From positions 42,878,645 to 42,942,644 of the forward strand of contig NC_088302.1 in the NCBI RefSeq assembly GCF_032854445.1: DNA of 64,000 nucleotides. The letters are read 5' to 3'. The notes beneath the pieces were generated by a model. It had not been told where the DNA came from and searched no databases. It saw only the letters and a list, made by a program, of their open reading frames with translations. The translations under genes were made by a program, and so were the position numbers. This DNA comes from Liolophura sinensis (taxonomy: Eukaryota > Mollusca > Polyplacophora > Chitonida > Chitonidae). How positions within the stretch are numbered: position 1 is the stretch's first letter; every line of letters starts with the position of its first letter. Below are positions 26,411 to 38,984 of this stretch, in pieces.

Positions 26411-27984
26411 AAAACTGTTAAATAACAAACTGTTGGATATACTCCGAACGAAATCCATGGATCAGTTATGGAAGGCTCTTCTGGTATTGTATTATAGTGA
26501 TGGGGACCTTCAGACGGTGTATACGCTACACACAGCATCCAGTGATTCATCACTGAATCATGTGCAGAGTAATGATTTCAGGCTGTGCCAATGTCGTTAT
26601 CGACTCAAAAGGTCAGGTATATAAACAACAACACTCGGGCCAGACCAAATGCATTTACTTACAACATCTACTACTCTTTCTTGATAGTTATAACTGGTGT
26701 TCTGAGGAATATGGGCTAAGATTTCACGAGTTGTCTGTGTTTTAGACTTGCCTCTCCTTCCAGTAAGCATTCGCATCAGGTTATGGACCAGACCTAGATT
26801 TAAAAGTCAAGGTATTATTCCCAAAACGTGTAGGTTTGTGCACATAGGTTTATGAGTTTTGATTTTGCCCGGGTTAATCGAACTCTTCCGCCCAATCATT
26901 CATGGAGTGTTTTCTTTCTTAGTCACTATATACAGATTAAACAAATCTCTTTTTACTCACTTCAAGGGCGATTCAAATTCGGATAAAATTAGAAAACGAA
27001 AGGGAATAAGTAGGAAATTTCATGGTTTCACTCAACTTAATCTCATTGCTTCACGTTTGTGCCAATCCTTGTCCTGTCCCTCAATCCTGGGTTGTCGAAG
27101 TATTCGTTCTCCAGTCATTGTGGTGAAGATGAGGACAGATCCAATTTGTAACTCGCACCATTGAAAGCCATATACATATTACAATACAGCTATCCGAAAA
27201 AGTAAGTGTCGTGGTTGGGCCGTCATTCCCGCTACAGTGTCTCATTTAACACTGACAGAAAATGTCTCCAGGTGTCACATGGGCAGTTTTATTTTCTTAA
27301 TTTTTTTCTAAAAATGGCGACCATGTTCGAGGTTGGAAATGCGCGGCTCAGAATAAATATGTATAGGGTAGATATGGTATAGTATAGGACTGACAAATGT
27401 AATAAGGTAAAGGACAAGCCAAGGAAGACACCTTCATCTCCGAATTGCATGCTATGGCTATAAAATGCTTGAATATGAAGACACAAACTGAAACGTGTAA
27501 CAGTGTTACCATATTGGCAACATTGATAGATGTAACAGTGATTGGAGGCCTTCGACTAAGTGGGTTTTTTCGTCATAGCCACGCAGATTATAACAAATGG
27601 TCCAGAGCTCAGTTTGAGTTCTTTCTCATTGGACTGGGGCATAAGTCAGAGTTTTTGTCAGGTACCTCGCGAAGGACGGTGGTTTTCTCCTTTCTCCAAC
27701 AAACCTGTCCGTACAGGAGGATCGTACAGGAGAAAACTTCTGGCTAACTCCATTGGTGGTGATTCATGTGGCTGTTGAAAATATTTTCACTAAAGCACAT
27801 TACAGGTCGACATAACACTTTTGTAGTGTTCCATTTTAGTATAAGAACACGCAATGTCAAATGAGCTGCAGACTGGATCAGCCAATTAATTGCCCCTATT
27901 AATTACAGCTTTTTTTAATGCAAGAGTGCAAGCCAATGGTCATTAAAATTGTACATGTGGGCTGTTCAAAGAAAGATATTTAAG

Positions 27985-28016
27985 GCGAAAAATACCAATC
28001 AAATCGGTAAATAAAT
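27985..28016 (+). mobile_element. SINE tail relic in copy C
   Basis: GGCGAAAAATACCAATCAAA followed by TCGGTAAATAAATA retains only the 3' tail of the SINE found at the homologous place in A and B. It indicates loss of most of the insertion in C rather than a new event. Confidence 0.5.
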
Positions 28017-29563
28017 ATAACACTGTAAACAGCAATGCTCTAACAATATTGCATGACAGATAACCCATGTTTTTGTCAAAAACTACCGGATAGAGGCGCG
28101 AAGAGGAGAGTGAGAGATTAACATCATGAAACGGATTAGTAATACAGTGCAAATGTTACAGCACATAGCGAAAACACGAATGATACCGGCCTCAATCTTT
28201 TTAGAAAAGGGTCAAATATTAAATACCCTATTACACAGTCCATTGGCATGTCAAGAGTTGAACTAACGGATAACCTAAATATGACCTTCATGTAGGCAGT
28301 GTAATGAGCTTAGGACAGTCAGACTATTATAAGCAAGCATTCCTGGGCAATTGACAGTACTGGTGATGTGAAAAAAAGATTGTGGGCAGAAGTTATAAGA
28401 TGGCAAGAATTGCATGAAGACGAACTTACACTATAGTTTTTTGTACACTTGGCATTCTCTATAATCAGTAACGTCTTAAACACCATTTATATTCGGCGAC
28501 TGTTTTTCTGATTTTGCCATCAGGTTGGAACAGTTCGATTTGTGCACCACTGACATTTGTGACACGTGTGGAACTTTAATATATGCCTTCTTTATTTTGT
28601 AGATATTCCTCTTTTTTCTCTTTGAATAGCCGTATATGCGCTGGTAGTTTTTGCCTGGCACACCAGTTTCCTCCGTAAATAAAATTGGCAAAATTATTGA
28701 GGATAGCATAAAGCAACAATCAAATATACCATTAGATGAATTTAATTAATAATCACTATTGTTTTATATGGTACAAAATTTCTCATTTTGATGAAACTTT
28801 TCAGGATTATGGATGGGCGAAATCTGGTATAAAAATACCGCCCTTCGTCAGGTAAGCTACGGTGCATGCCACGCCCACTCATATTAATGCGGCAACAGCG
28901 TCAGTGAGGGCTTACTTTAGACACGCAAGCTCGTTGGTCAAGGGCTAGTGATTTGAGCTTTGGCTGTCGAGATCATTGGTTTGACCAGTTAGGGATCATT
29001 AACTCTGCAGTGTGATAAGAAATGCTGGATGTGGCTGAAGTGGAGTATACAGACAGAGGGAGGATTGACCATATCACATCTAAGTATTGACATCGTCAAA
29101 ACAATCCAGCGACATATTTCGATGCAATCTGTTCGGAATCGAAATATCACGAAAAACTGATTTGGAATTGTTTTCTAAATGCCTTAATCAATCATATAAA
29201 AGTGATACATACCATTCCACAAAATTACATGTCTGTTTGATTGATGATCAAAATGCAGCATTTATTTACAGAGATAAGGACATATATCACATATCAATGC
29301 AAACCACGCTACAATGTGTCATCAGCTTTTTTTTTCGGCTTGCAGTATAGATCTCGTAATCCATAAATCTGAACAATGTCTTTAACGTGGCTGACATGTG
29401 TCGCGGATGGCTATAGGCTTATGGGGGCTTTATCTGTTTAGAGAGGATAACGCAATTGGACACACACATGTGGGTTGCCGGTTTTGCCAAAAGCTCCGAC
29501 CAAGGCAGAAATGGTGTAATCCCAATTGTGGCTGTTAGAATACAATAAAATAAAAATAGAATC

Positions 29564-29722
29564 TTTTAGTAGTATTCGAACCTGTGGATGGTCGTGGGTT
29601 TCCCTCGGGCTGTTCGCGGTTTCCACCCACCATAATGCTGTCCGCCGTCGTATAAGTGAAATATTCTTGAGTTCAGCGTAAAACACCAATCAAATAAATA
29701 AATAAATTTTAGTAGCATTCGA
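29564..29722 (+). mobile_element. SINE 3' part with 16-bp target-site duplication, private to C
   Basis: TTTTAGTAGTATTCGA (29,564-29,579) and TTTTAGTAGCATTCGA (29,707-29,722) flank a 127-bp SINE piece: GGATGGTCGTGGGTTTCC, CCACCATAATGCTG, CCGCCGTCGTATAAGTGAAA, CCAATCAAATAAATAAATAA. Copies A (about 3,690) and B (about 16,515) have the unfilled site (CAGTAGCATTGGA, CAGTAGCGTTAGA). It is inserted in C after the duplications. Confidence 0.9.
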
Positions 29723-29879
29723 GATAGGAGTTTTTCGTATAAAAGCTCTTGGATCAAATTTATATACAAAATTTTAACCATTTCCTGTTTAGACCGCGTA
29801 CTAGCAGTGCTTTTTCACAAAACGATTCAGAGCAATAGTAGAATGGATCTGTAGGCTCAATCACTGGTGTCAGTGTATC

Positions 29880-30814
29880 ACAGGGACTCCATCCCAATTT
29901 GTCATAGGGACTCTATCACAATCTGTCATAGGGACTCTGTCACAATCTGTCATAACGACTCTATCACAATCTGTCATAGGGACTCTGTCACAATGTCACA
30001 GGGACTCTGTCACAATCTGTTATAGGGACTCTATCACAATTTGCCATAGGGACTCTATCACAATCTGTCATAAGGACTCTATCACAATGTGTCATAGGGA
30101 CTCTATCACAATTTACCATAGGGACTCTATCACAATTTGTCATAGGGACTCTATCACAATCTGTCATAGGGACTCTATCACAATCTGTTATAGGGACTCT
30201 ATCACAATTTGCCATAGGGACTCTATCACAATCTGTCATAAGGACTCTATCACAATGTGTCATAGGGACTCTATCACAATTTACCATAGGGACTCTATCA
30301 CAATTTGTCATAGGGACTCTATCACAATCTGTCATAGGGACTCTGTCACAATCTGTCATAGGGACTCTGTCACAATGTCACAGGGACTCTGTCACAATCT
30401 GTCATAGGGACTCTATCACAATCTGTTATAGGGACTCTATCACAATTTGCCATAGGGACTCTATCACAATCTGTCATAAGGACTCTATCACAATTTGTCA
30501 TAGGGACTCTATCACAATCTGTCATAGGGACTCTGTCACAATCTGTCATAGGGATTCTATCACAATCTGTTATAGGGACTCTATCACAATCTGTCATAGT
30601 GACTCTATCACAATTTGCCATAGGGACTCTATCACAATCTGTCATAGGGATTCTATCACAATCTGTTATAGGGACTCTATCACAATTTGTCATAGGGACT
30701 CTATCACAATTTGCCATAGCGACTCTATTACAATCTGTCATAGGGACTCTATCACAATCTGTCATAGGGACTCTATCACAATCTGTCATAGGGACTCTAT
30801 CACATTCAATTATA
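29880..30814 (+). repeat. 24-bp minisatellite, about 39 units, with higher-order structure
   Basis: The unit is GGGACTCTATCACAATCTG plus TCATA (24 bp). Variants (TTATA, TTGCCATA, GTGTCATA, TTACCATA) recur in the same order, giving a seven-unit, 168-bp higher-order repeat seen twice in succession from about 30,019 to 30,354. A 22-bp unit (CAATGTCACA) occurs twice, near 29,991 and 30,373, and shifts frame. Since 24 is a multiple of three, both strands are open (for example an octapeptide MTDCDRVP on the minus strand). These frames are by-products of the period, with no start context or flanking coding sequence. Confidence 0.95.
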
Positions 30815-31859
30815 GTGACGATGATTACGAAGTGTGAGTCATTCATATGTCTAGCAAACAGTAAATGACATATATTACAAAAGTTTAATTTCCATATTTG
30901 GGTGATTGATGAGCAAACGGCTCATCAGTTCATCACTATTGCTTTATTCACTCTGTCTTCTATGATCTTGTCTTGTACACTATCAGGAAAGTCGCGATTT
31001 GGATTAATGTATCGTGGACACAGGGGCGTATCGGTGTTATTGGGCGATCTCTTCGGCTCATCTGTGGCCAGGACTACGCATTGGCTTATTACCGGCTGCC
31101 CATCGCTCAGTTCGAACTACATGTACCAACGAGCCACCCTATTCTGCACTTGCCATCACAGATGTTATCGGCACGAAAGTGCGGGCGACTTAGCAGAGGT
31201 GAATTATGGGCCCAACAGACTTGAATAAATCTGTAATTGTATTTTTACTGTCTGAATCAGCGTGAAGGTAGAAGGCGTACATCGACTGTGTTTCTATAAA
31301 CCAATGTATTCAAGTGTAAGTTTCTCTTCACAGCTTATGTTATCGTGTCCAAAGACGCGAGAGATTGGATATGGGGCACACGTAACTTCAGCTTCAGCTA
31401 ATTCTAACGAGTTCATTATCCTCTATCAAAGGAACACTACACGTATCTGAAACATAGACCATGCCATTCAACAGCACAGGGAGTTTGCAAAGACAACAAT
31501 CCTCATTTATAAGAAAGATTTCAAAATTCTTACCTACGGAGTTCAAAAAAATGAATCAATAATGACGTGCAATTGTGTGGATTGTCTTTCAACAATATCG
31601 AACCCTGCGTTTCCCTGTCTTAAGGTGGACACATTTTATACCACTCTGTCAACTAACTACTCTGTCACATGTTCATTCTTTCTACTACACGGATTTAAAC
31701 AGCCAAACCATTATGTGAATAGTGACATTCACTATTTTTGATTTCCCCTCTCTAATATGTTATTTTACAGTAACCCAAATTCACACTGACTGTTTGTGCA
31801 CCCTTTGTGGATAACAAGTAAACTACCATCCTTGGCGCTGAACTTTTGCATTACAGTAA

Positions 31860-32060
31860 ATAATCTCCACGGTGGGTATTAATTTTAAGCCCGAGGCCCC
31901 TCATACGTCACCAGAAGAAGATGGACTGTCGCCCTCCCCCCACGGGGAATCCCTCTAACAGTCAGCCGCCTGTCACGCCCGTCTGACATACACAGTGATC
32001 ACTCTGACTTAAGCCACGCACAGGGAAGCTGCGAGGACTGCGCCAATGACCCTCAAAGAA
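31860..32060 (-). repeat. Module M in copy C (normal orientation)
   Basis: Aligns with 8,765-8,960 of copy A: AAGCCCGAGGCCCCTCATAC, GTCACCAGAAGAAGATGG, GGGGAATCCCTCTAACAG, GTCACGCCCGTCTGACA. It lies just right of the 3.6-kb deletion junction. Confidence 0.65.
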
Positions 32061-33253
32061 GCCATAGTGAACAGTTCACGGTTCGTTCAGTCAAAGTATG
32101 GCTTTAGATTCCAGGTGTTAATGACGTACGTTAGACTTTACGCCTTCTCTTAATCAATGGCTGGTATAGATAGTCATTGACCACTGAACTTACCTGACGT
32201 GATATAGGTGGGCGTTTACTGACGTCATACAAGCATTAGCACTTGATTTAATGCATCAGAATTGAACCAGAGGCAATGATTAATTTTTTTACAAAAGATG
32301 AGTTTTTACAAAATAATATCAGTATCGGCAATCAGTGATGTTCTGTTTATTGCTGTGATACGTGGCCTTCTGCTAACGTTAGACACGCACCCGTCCGGTG
32401 GATTTAAACATCTAAATTCAGCTGTTGCCAGGTGCTTATTTCTTGAGCAGGTGAATGTTGAGTAAAATCTGTGCATCGTGAAGAAAAAACTTTATTTCTG
32501 TTTTGCTCCTGGACAAACTCTCTCATTTTCTCTTGTTATGTGTTAATACAACCCATAAAGAAATTGGAAAAAGGATGGTGTTCTGTCATTCATGACCGCA
32601 TTGTGATAACGGTAATATCTGCACAGTTTATCACCAGTAAAGCCTTAAGCTTGAAACGTGTTGCTTTCCAAACACATTATAGTCCAAGCATACAGGCTTG
32701 TACACAACAGTCTGTACTTTGACAGTGTAAGTTTTTAAAGATATAAACCTTTATCGTATTGTAACACTGAATATAAGACACCATAAGGCATGTACAAGAA
32801 TTCATAAAAATATTTGCGCTGGAGGTATACTTTCGCGTAGTTCCGGAATTGTAGGAGATTGCTAAAGAAGCCAAGGCATGTAAATCACTTAATGACAAGA
32901 GAGAAAAAGACAGATTCAACAAATGTATCAATTTTGTACATCTGTATTTACGTGATGACGTTCGCGTCATTGACTGAGCCCTGGCCAAAAACAAAAATTA
33001 GTATTGGATCAGTCTTGATCATTGTAGAATGTGACATAATGTTGACGTTATTTAATAATGTATACGACGCCTTAAACAAGGCACCAAAGCTTTCATTGCC
33101 GAACCAAGTTCCTTCGTTATTGAAAATGTTACAAACCAGTGTCCATTGAAAGATAATCAATCTTTTCTAACGCGTTCCAGATCCAAAGTGTTAAAAAAAT
33201 CATACTTATAAAATTAAAGACATAAAGCATTGAGAGTAAAACCAGAGCAGCGA

Positions 33254-33434
33254 CGACATTGTGATTTATTTATTTATTTATTTGATTGGTGTTTTACGAA
33301 GAACATTTCACTTATATTACTGCGGCCAGCATACTGGTGAGAGGAAACCGGACAGACCCCGGGGGAACCCTTGACCGTCCGCAGATGGTCGTACTGCCGG
33401 AGAGGAAGCATGATCTGAACTTCGACAGTGTGAT
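33254..33434 (-). mobile_element. SINE 3' half with 12-bp target-site duplication, in copy C
   Basis: CGACATTGTGAT (33,254-33,265) and CGACAGTGTGAT (33,423-33,434) flank 157 bp of minus-strand SINE: TTTA repeats, GATTGGTGTTTTACG, CACTTATATTACTGCGGCCA, GAGAGGAAACCGGACAGACC, CCGGAGAGGAAGC. It is truncated before the B box. Confidence 0.8.
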
Positions 33435-34119
33435 AGCTGGCAAATGTTCATATGTAATGCAATACGACATTTATGGAAATGCAAGAGAGGACGGCTCTAA
33501 CCAAACAGATTGATGTCAAATCTATGCGTCCAAACAGATATTCGTATACAGCCGTACACCAGTACGAAGTTCCAGGGTGAATATTTATCTTAAGTTTTGC
33601 GAATCATCGCAAGGTATATTAGTGCGGTAGATGTAGGACCATGTTGTTTACTTAAGTTTTTGCTCCAAACTCCAATATATTCTTAACATGACACCCCAAA
33701 AGATTTGGTGGCCCCTACGTCACAATTCCGGTGTCATATCGAGGCACATATGTATCTGGACGTGTGCTGCTATCACAGGCATCAAGGTTTCCACATAATT
33801 TAGTTTTACATGTACGTGTAGGAAGTCTCAGGCTTTGACAACTGCATATGCAGATATCATGATTAAAATCACAGAAATTCTTAAGGAGTTCGTTTGAGCG
33901 TGCTGCATATAGAAAGCAATTCACTATCACAGTATCAGTTAAATTTGGATAATGTGTATTTTTTTGTATCTGTAAATTAACAGCCTGAATAGTAACATGC
34001 AGAATTTGACGATTAAATGTCCTATGCCTTTCTGTGAGTGTCACAACCGAGGCTTACTAGTATATCATCTTAGAATACCTGTTGCCACCGTAGGAAAATA
34101 CAGCAAACATGTCCATGTG

Positions 34120-34340
34120 CGTGGCTTGTTCTGTTCACTGCTCACTATGGCTTCCTTAACAGTCAGTGGTGCAGTCATCGCCGCTTCCCTGTACGTGGCT
34201 GAAGTCAGAGTGATCGCTGTGTGTGTCAGACGGGCGTGACAGTGGGCTGACTGTTAGAGGGATTCCAGAGGGCGACGAACAGGCAGCCCATCTTCTTCTG
34301 GTTGACGAGGTGGCTGTGGTTCTGCAGTTACACTGTACCT
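34120..34340 (+). repeat. Extra module M in copy C, opposite orientation
   Basis: Reads CTATGGCTTCC, CGCTTCCCTGTACGTGGCTG, AAGTCAGAGTGATCGCTGTG, GTCAGACGGGCGTGACAG, TTAGAGGGATTCC, CCCATCTTCTTCTGG, the plus-strand version of module M. Left (TTAGAATACC, like A ~10,825) and right (from about 34,430, like A ~11,050) flanks continue copy C, so the block was inserted or rearranged into C. Confidence 0.65.
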
Positions 34341-34959
34341 TCTGTCATGAATAGGTTGAATTTAATAAAATTCCGTACCATTAATTGTTGCTAGGTTTAA
34401 CCTAGATATTTTTCGAGTTACTATGTTTTGGGCCATTACCAACAACAAACATATAGCTCCTAAAAAATACAAAACTTTTGCGCTTCATAGTTAGGCAGTG
34501 CTTATTCACAGATGGAATGGAAACAACAAACAGGCTTGTTGGACAAAGCGGAATTCCAATCCCGTGAACATCTGATCCACACACCTCAGTGGCGGGTTGT
34601 TACATGCAACCAGGCAGAGAAGAAACGCCGACTTTGATCTTCCGAGCGGCAAAATTAGTCTTATTTAGGTTCCATAGTCTTGCCTAGGCTGAATATCGTT
34701 TGAAGTAACATAGGAAACAAACCTTTGAGAATTGTAAGGTGGTGTAATTATCTTATTAAAGCACAAAATTATCAGATAATTCGTCTTCAAAATATTCACT
34801 TCTATTAACATTTTATCCTTGCTTATTTGTCTGAGCGGAGTTTTATCGTTACAACATTTTTGGGATAACAAAATTCCCATTTACGCTTGCCAACAAGCCA
34901 GTGTCTCAGTGTCAGCCACCATAACTTCCCTGACGAATACGTGACATTTATGGCGTAAT

Positions 34960-35286
34960 GAGAAAATACACGGTACCGGGCGCCTACAAAACGTACCAGT
35001 TGACACTGTGTGAAAAGCTACACCATGTGTACCACGTGATATCTTACGCCACTGCATGGTTAGCTACAGTAGCTATAAGACCACATCGCATGAAGGTCAA
35101 CAGTAACTTACACAAAATGACACCGCATGGGGGCCTACTTAAGTGCATCTATTGAAAGTGATACATAATCTCAGAAAGATCACATCGTTATTGAGTTGTC
35201 ATTCACTGTAGATTGTTCCGACAAAGAACTCGACACGCCGTGACACAACTTTCATAAACCTCCTTAACCAAGTAACCATTCATTCA
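34960..35286 (-). repeat. Inverted copy of the left-end module (1-560)
   Basis: On the minus strand it reads GGTTAAGGAGGTTTATGAAA, GTTGTGTCACGGCGTGTCGA, ACAATCTACAGTGAATGACA, AGTAGGCCCCCATGCGGTG, TGCGATGTGGTCTTATAGC and GTACGTTTTGTAGGCGCCC, matching 10-560 in order. It closes the direct-oriented part of the array. Confidence 0.8.
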
Positions 35287-36423
35287 TATTGACAAAGCCG
35301 AAATATCATTATCTATTTTTTAAAAGCAACCACGGGCAGATGCAGACAATATTTTTGTATTCCTGCAATTCTTTCACTACGTAAAACAAAATTCGAAAGT
35401 CATCTTTTTGATATTGTGAACATGAAAAAACATGCTAATAAAACATCAAATGTCAAACTAGAAAATACTGACGGATGCTCCGCAAAATTTATGGATGTTC
35501 TTGAATACTGTAGTCATAAGTTTAGGGTGATTATTAATGGTCAAATATAATAACAAACGCAAAGATAAGGGATTGAAATAGTAAGAAAAATGTCATTGCA
35601 TGTATATTCTGGCATGTGCAAACTCACTTTGGATACACAGCAATTTATACATATTGGTCAAGTATGAAAGGATGAACGGTACTGCGATTTGCCTTTCCTG
35701 TGAGAATGAAACCAGATTTTACACTGAATACAGACATTAACCCTTTACAAGTTAACAGATTAAGCAAAGTCAACTTTTATCCATAGATGACTCACCAATC
35801 AGACTTACTTCGTCCCATCGTACTCACCATGAGGGCACAGTCTGGGTTTTGTCTGGTGCCTTCGGTATTACGTTCCGGCAATGGGATAGGACTGCTGTAA
35901 AGAGACACTGTCATGGTGTTGCCAAAATACTTTATGGGTACAGCATGAAGTCATACATGTAATATAACCATGAAGTGTCACGGACATTAATCCACAGGAG
36001 TAAACATCATACATGTAATGTAAACGTTTGCTGATGGAATTATCACGTAACAGAAGTTGTGGTACTGGCAATGAGCAATAACTCGTTCGTAGGGACAATG
36101 TGTACATAAAACGCTAGTAAATGTGAAAGTGGCGAGAGAAATATATCGTATGTGACGATGAAATCCAACTCAAACAAAGAAACAAGCAAAAATAATATAA
36201 TATAAAACACTTACTGTATATATTCAGAATGTATATTTAGCTTGCGACTTAGCGGCCAAAAAACTGAACCACGTTAAGGTATTCCAACCGTTGCTTCCAA
36301 GCTAGAGATCAAATAAACCAGGTATGGCGTCACATAGAACGATACTCAGCCCCGCCAAACTGAGCCCGTTTTGGAAGGGTTTATATCTATAACTCTTAGT
36401 CGTAAATAACGTTATATCACCAT
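35287..36423. other. Spacer at the turn-round point between direct and inverted copies
   Basis: About 1.1 kb with no match to the unit. The only internal repeat noted is TCATACATGTAATRTAA at about 35,952 and 36,008. No gene or RNA signal is visible. It lies where the array changes orientation and so may be the arm spacer of an old large palindrome. Confidence 0.55.
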
Positions 36424-38149
36424 TAAGTTACATTAGGTTTACGAGAAATGTGAAAACAATTGGATTTTGGTGTACACTGAAAGTGGGACTCGGATATGTC
36501 ACAGTTAGCCAGTAACAACTATTTCTTTCACAGAATGACAATTTGCCATTTCCTCAAGATAACGATTCGAGGTAAAACAGTTTTGGATCATTTCCTTGAA
36601 GCCATCATCTCCCCCGTCCTATAAAATCTAAAATATCGGAAGATCAAAAATCGACGTTACCTTTCTGTCTGTTTTCACGTACTAACCCATCACTCTAGTG
36701 TGTGGACTAGATGTTCACGAGACTGGAGAGTGAACTTTTATTTCCGATTCCGCAATGTCCGAGGAGGCCTGTTTGTTGTTTCCATTTTCTCATTTCTTGA
36801 GAACCTGTATTCCTTAAAAATATCAGCCGTCATTATCTTACAGCACATACTTTCCAACCAACTATGCAGTCCAATGTAAATGCGTTTTGTGTCTCCTCAT
36901 GTATGTTCTTTGCGATGATCTATTCCTGGTAAAAACTAACGCCAATAGAGGATCGAAATCTTCATAAATTGAACTTGTTCATGGCAACAAGTCAAGCAGA
37001 ATACCTCAGTTTGTTCATCCGCCTCTGTAACGCAACGTTCTATACTTACTTCTGACACAGAGTTAAGACATGTCTGTCACATTTTTTATTCCGTACCTTT
37101 CTGCACATCTTTACTATATTTTCTACTTTTACAACGGGCATGATAGGGTAATATTGCTACAGCTAACTTCTGATCCTGAAAAAAGACACTCTACACTCAC
37201 ATCATATCCTGCATTATGTCCCATATTTACGCTACATCCTGTATTTATTTTATTTAATTCGTAATTTATTCGGTTCAACCGAATTAAAGTGATACCTTAC
37301 TTTTGACGCAGTTCCCCAAAAATCTTTCGAGATGCTTTCTTAAGAAATATTGCATTTTGTGACAAAAACGTCAGTAAATAAACATGGTCTCGTAGAATGT
37401 TTTGTTTAAGATGTTCTAGCAGTCATACAATGTCATACAAAGTTCCATAAACAAATGAATGCCATAAAATTGATTTTTACGGATGAGTCCAGAACTTAAA
37501 CACAACATATAACCTTTTAGACACGTAAGATCCAACGCGCTTTAAAAAATAGAATGATTATTAAACGAATGTCTTTCAACGGAAACTGGTTTATGACATT
37601 TTCAATAACGAAGGAACTTCCCTCGGCAATGAAAGCCTTTGGTGTTTTGGTTAACGCTCTTGTCCATTGTCAAAGTTAAACGTGATGTCACGTTCTACAA
37701 CGATCAAGGTTGATTCAGTGCTGATGGCGCCGCGTAAACCGCTCTGTTTTTCTAAAGACCTGAACTTCAGGTCTCAGTGAATGACGCGAACGTTTGATTG
37801 TCCCACGTAATGACATGATAAATACAGATGTGGGAAAATGCTAAAACTGTTGAATCTGTCTTTTTTCCTCTTGACATTAGACCGATTTACGGCTTTTGGG
37901 TCTTTGCGCAATCTCTCACAATCCCGGAAGCGCACGAATGTTTTATTTCCAAGTGTCGGTTTTTTTTATATTGTTGTACACGCCTTAGGGTTTCTTTCAT
38001 CATTTGTTGCAATCAATACAAAGGTTTAAATCTTTATATTACCTTGATAAAAATACGTGTAACCCGTGTTACAGCGATAGCAAGTTGACTTCGTTATATT
38101 GACAGTGTGAACCGTTTTTAATGACAAAACCAAGCCTCTAATCGAAAAT

Positions 38150-38232
38150 CCCCCCAAAATAATAGTAATGGACGACATATAAATGAAATATTCTTGAGTA
38201 TATCTTAAAAGACCAGTCAAATAAATAAATTT
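38150..38232 (+). mobile_element. Decayed SINE 3' end shared by D and E
   Basis: ACATATAAATGAAATATTCT, TGAGTATATCTTAAAAGACC, AGTCAAATAAATAAAT at the position homologous to the better preserved copy at 46,955-47,044. Copies A (about 9,615) and B (about 23,130) have no SINE there. The shared insertion groups D with E. Confidence 0.7.
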
Positions 38233-38984
38233 ATCCCGCATCAGACAAAGTACTCCTCTTTTCATTGGACAACAACGGTCACCTGGGGTACAGATACATT
38301 CTCGAATCCTGTAGACGATGTCAAATGTGTCTGCTGAGTAGGTTATCTCCCTTTGTTGGGGTCCAATGATGGTCACATCGCTGAAGCGATTCGCCTTTAC
38401 ATCGGTCTTCTGCACTGAATTGATAGCTGACACCTTACCAACTCGGACAAGATATCGTAACAGTCGTCAAATGTTCAAAATCACAACTACAAGGCTGATT
38501 TTTAACAGAACCATTAACAACACTAGTTATACCTTCAAAGACATGTCTCTGACTATTGACTTGCTTTCGGTAAAAGGGAAATCTCTGCGATCCTACAACT
38601 TGGTCCTTCCTTTTTATACGTGGCGCGTTTTGTGCATGTGTGGTTGTGACCCAGTGACGTTGTACACATGAGCTATCATGTAACCGCACATCCTGATGTG
38701 AATTTAAATGTGAGTACGGACTGCCATTAGCGAAGAGAAAGCCTCGTTGTTTCCATGGGCACTCCAAATCTTCTTACAGGCACATATTATTGGATTCAGA
38801 TTACTTCTAGTGTTTTAAATCAAGTGCTGATGCTTGCCTAACTCCAGCAAACACTCTCCTATATTACATCAGGTAAGCGCAGTGTCACTAAGAAAAGGTG
38901 CTAAGTACAATGTACATCATTGACACCTTGAATTTTAAAAACATGATTTATCTTAACCCACTGGTAACTGTCCAAGGTGTGTTA

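Larger units (their letters stand above)
26430..34680 (+). repeat. Long non-coding duplication unit, copy C (internally deleted)
   Basis: Direct copy after B. It matches the unit from its start (TGCAGAGTAATGATTTCA at 26,562 versus CGCAGAGTAATGATTTCA at 570 in A) to CGACTTTGATCTTCCGAGC at 34,630. At about 31,800 it jumps from the equivalent of A ~5,130 to A ~8,745, so roughly 3.6 kb, including the ~40-bp minisatellite, is missing. Near its end an extra inverted module M interrupts it. No convincing gene was found. Confidence 0.8.

Noticed and set aside
29988-30846. Long minus-strand frames encoding MTDCDRVP octapeptide repeats (and plus-strand counterparts)
   Set aside because: They are produced by a 24-bp, stop-free tandem unit that is open on both strands. 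The 22-bp units break them, and there is no flanking coding sequence, signal peptide or splice context.
38026-38433. 135-codon minus-strand ORF as a gene
   Set aside because: It spans a SINE tail and is not open in copy E. No known domain.
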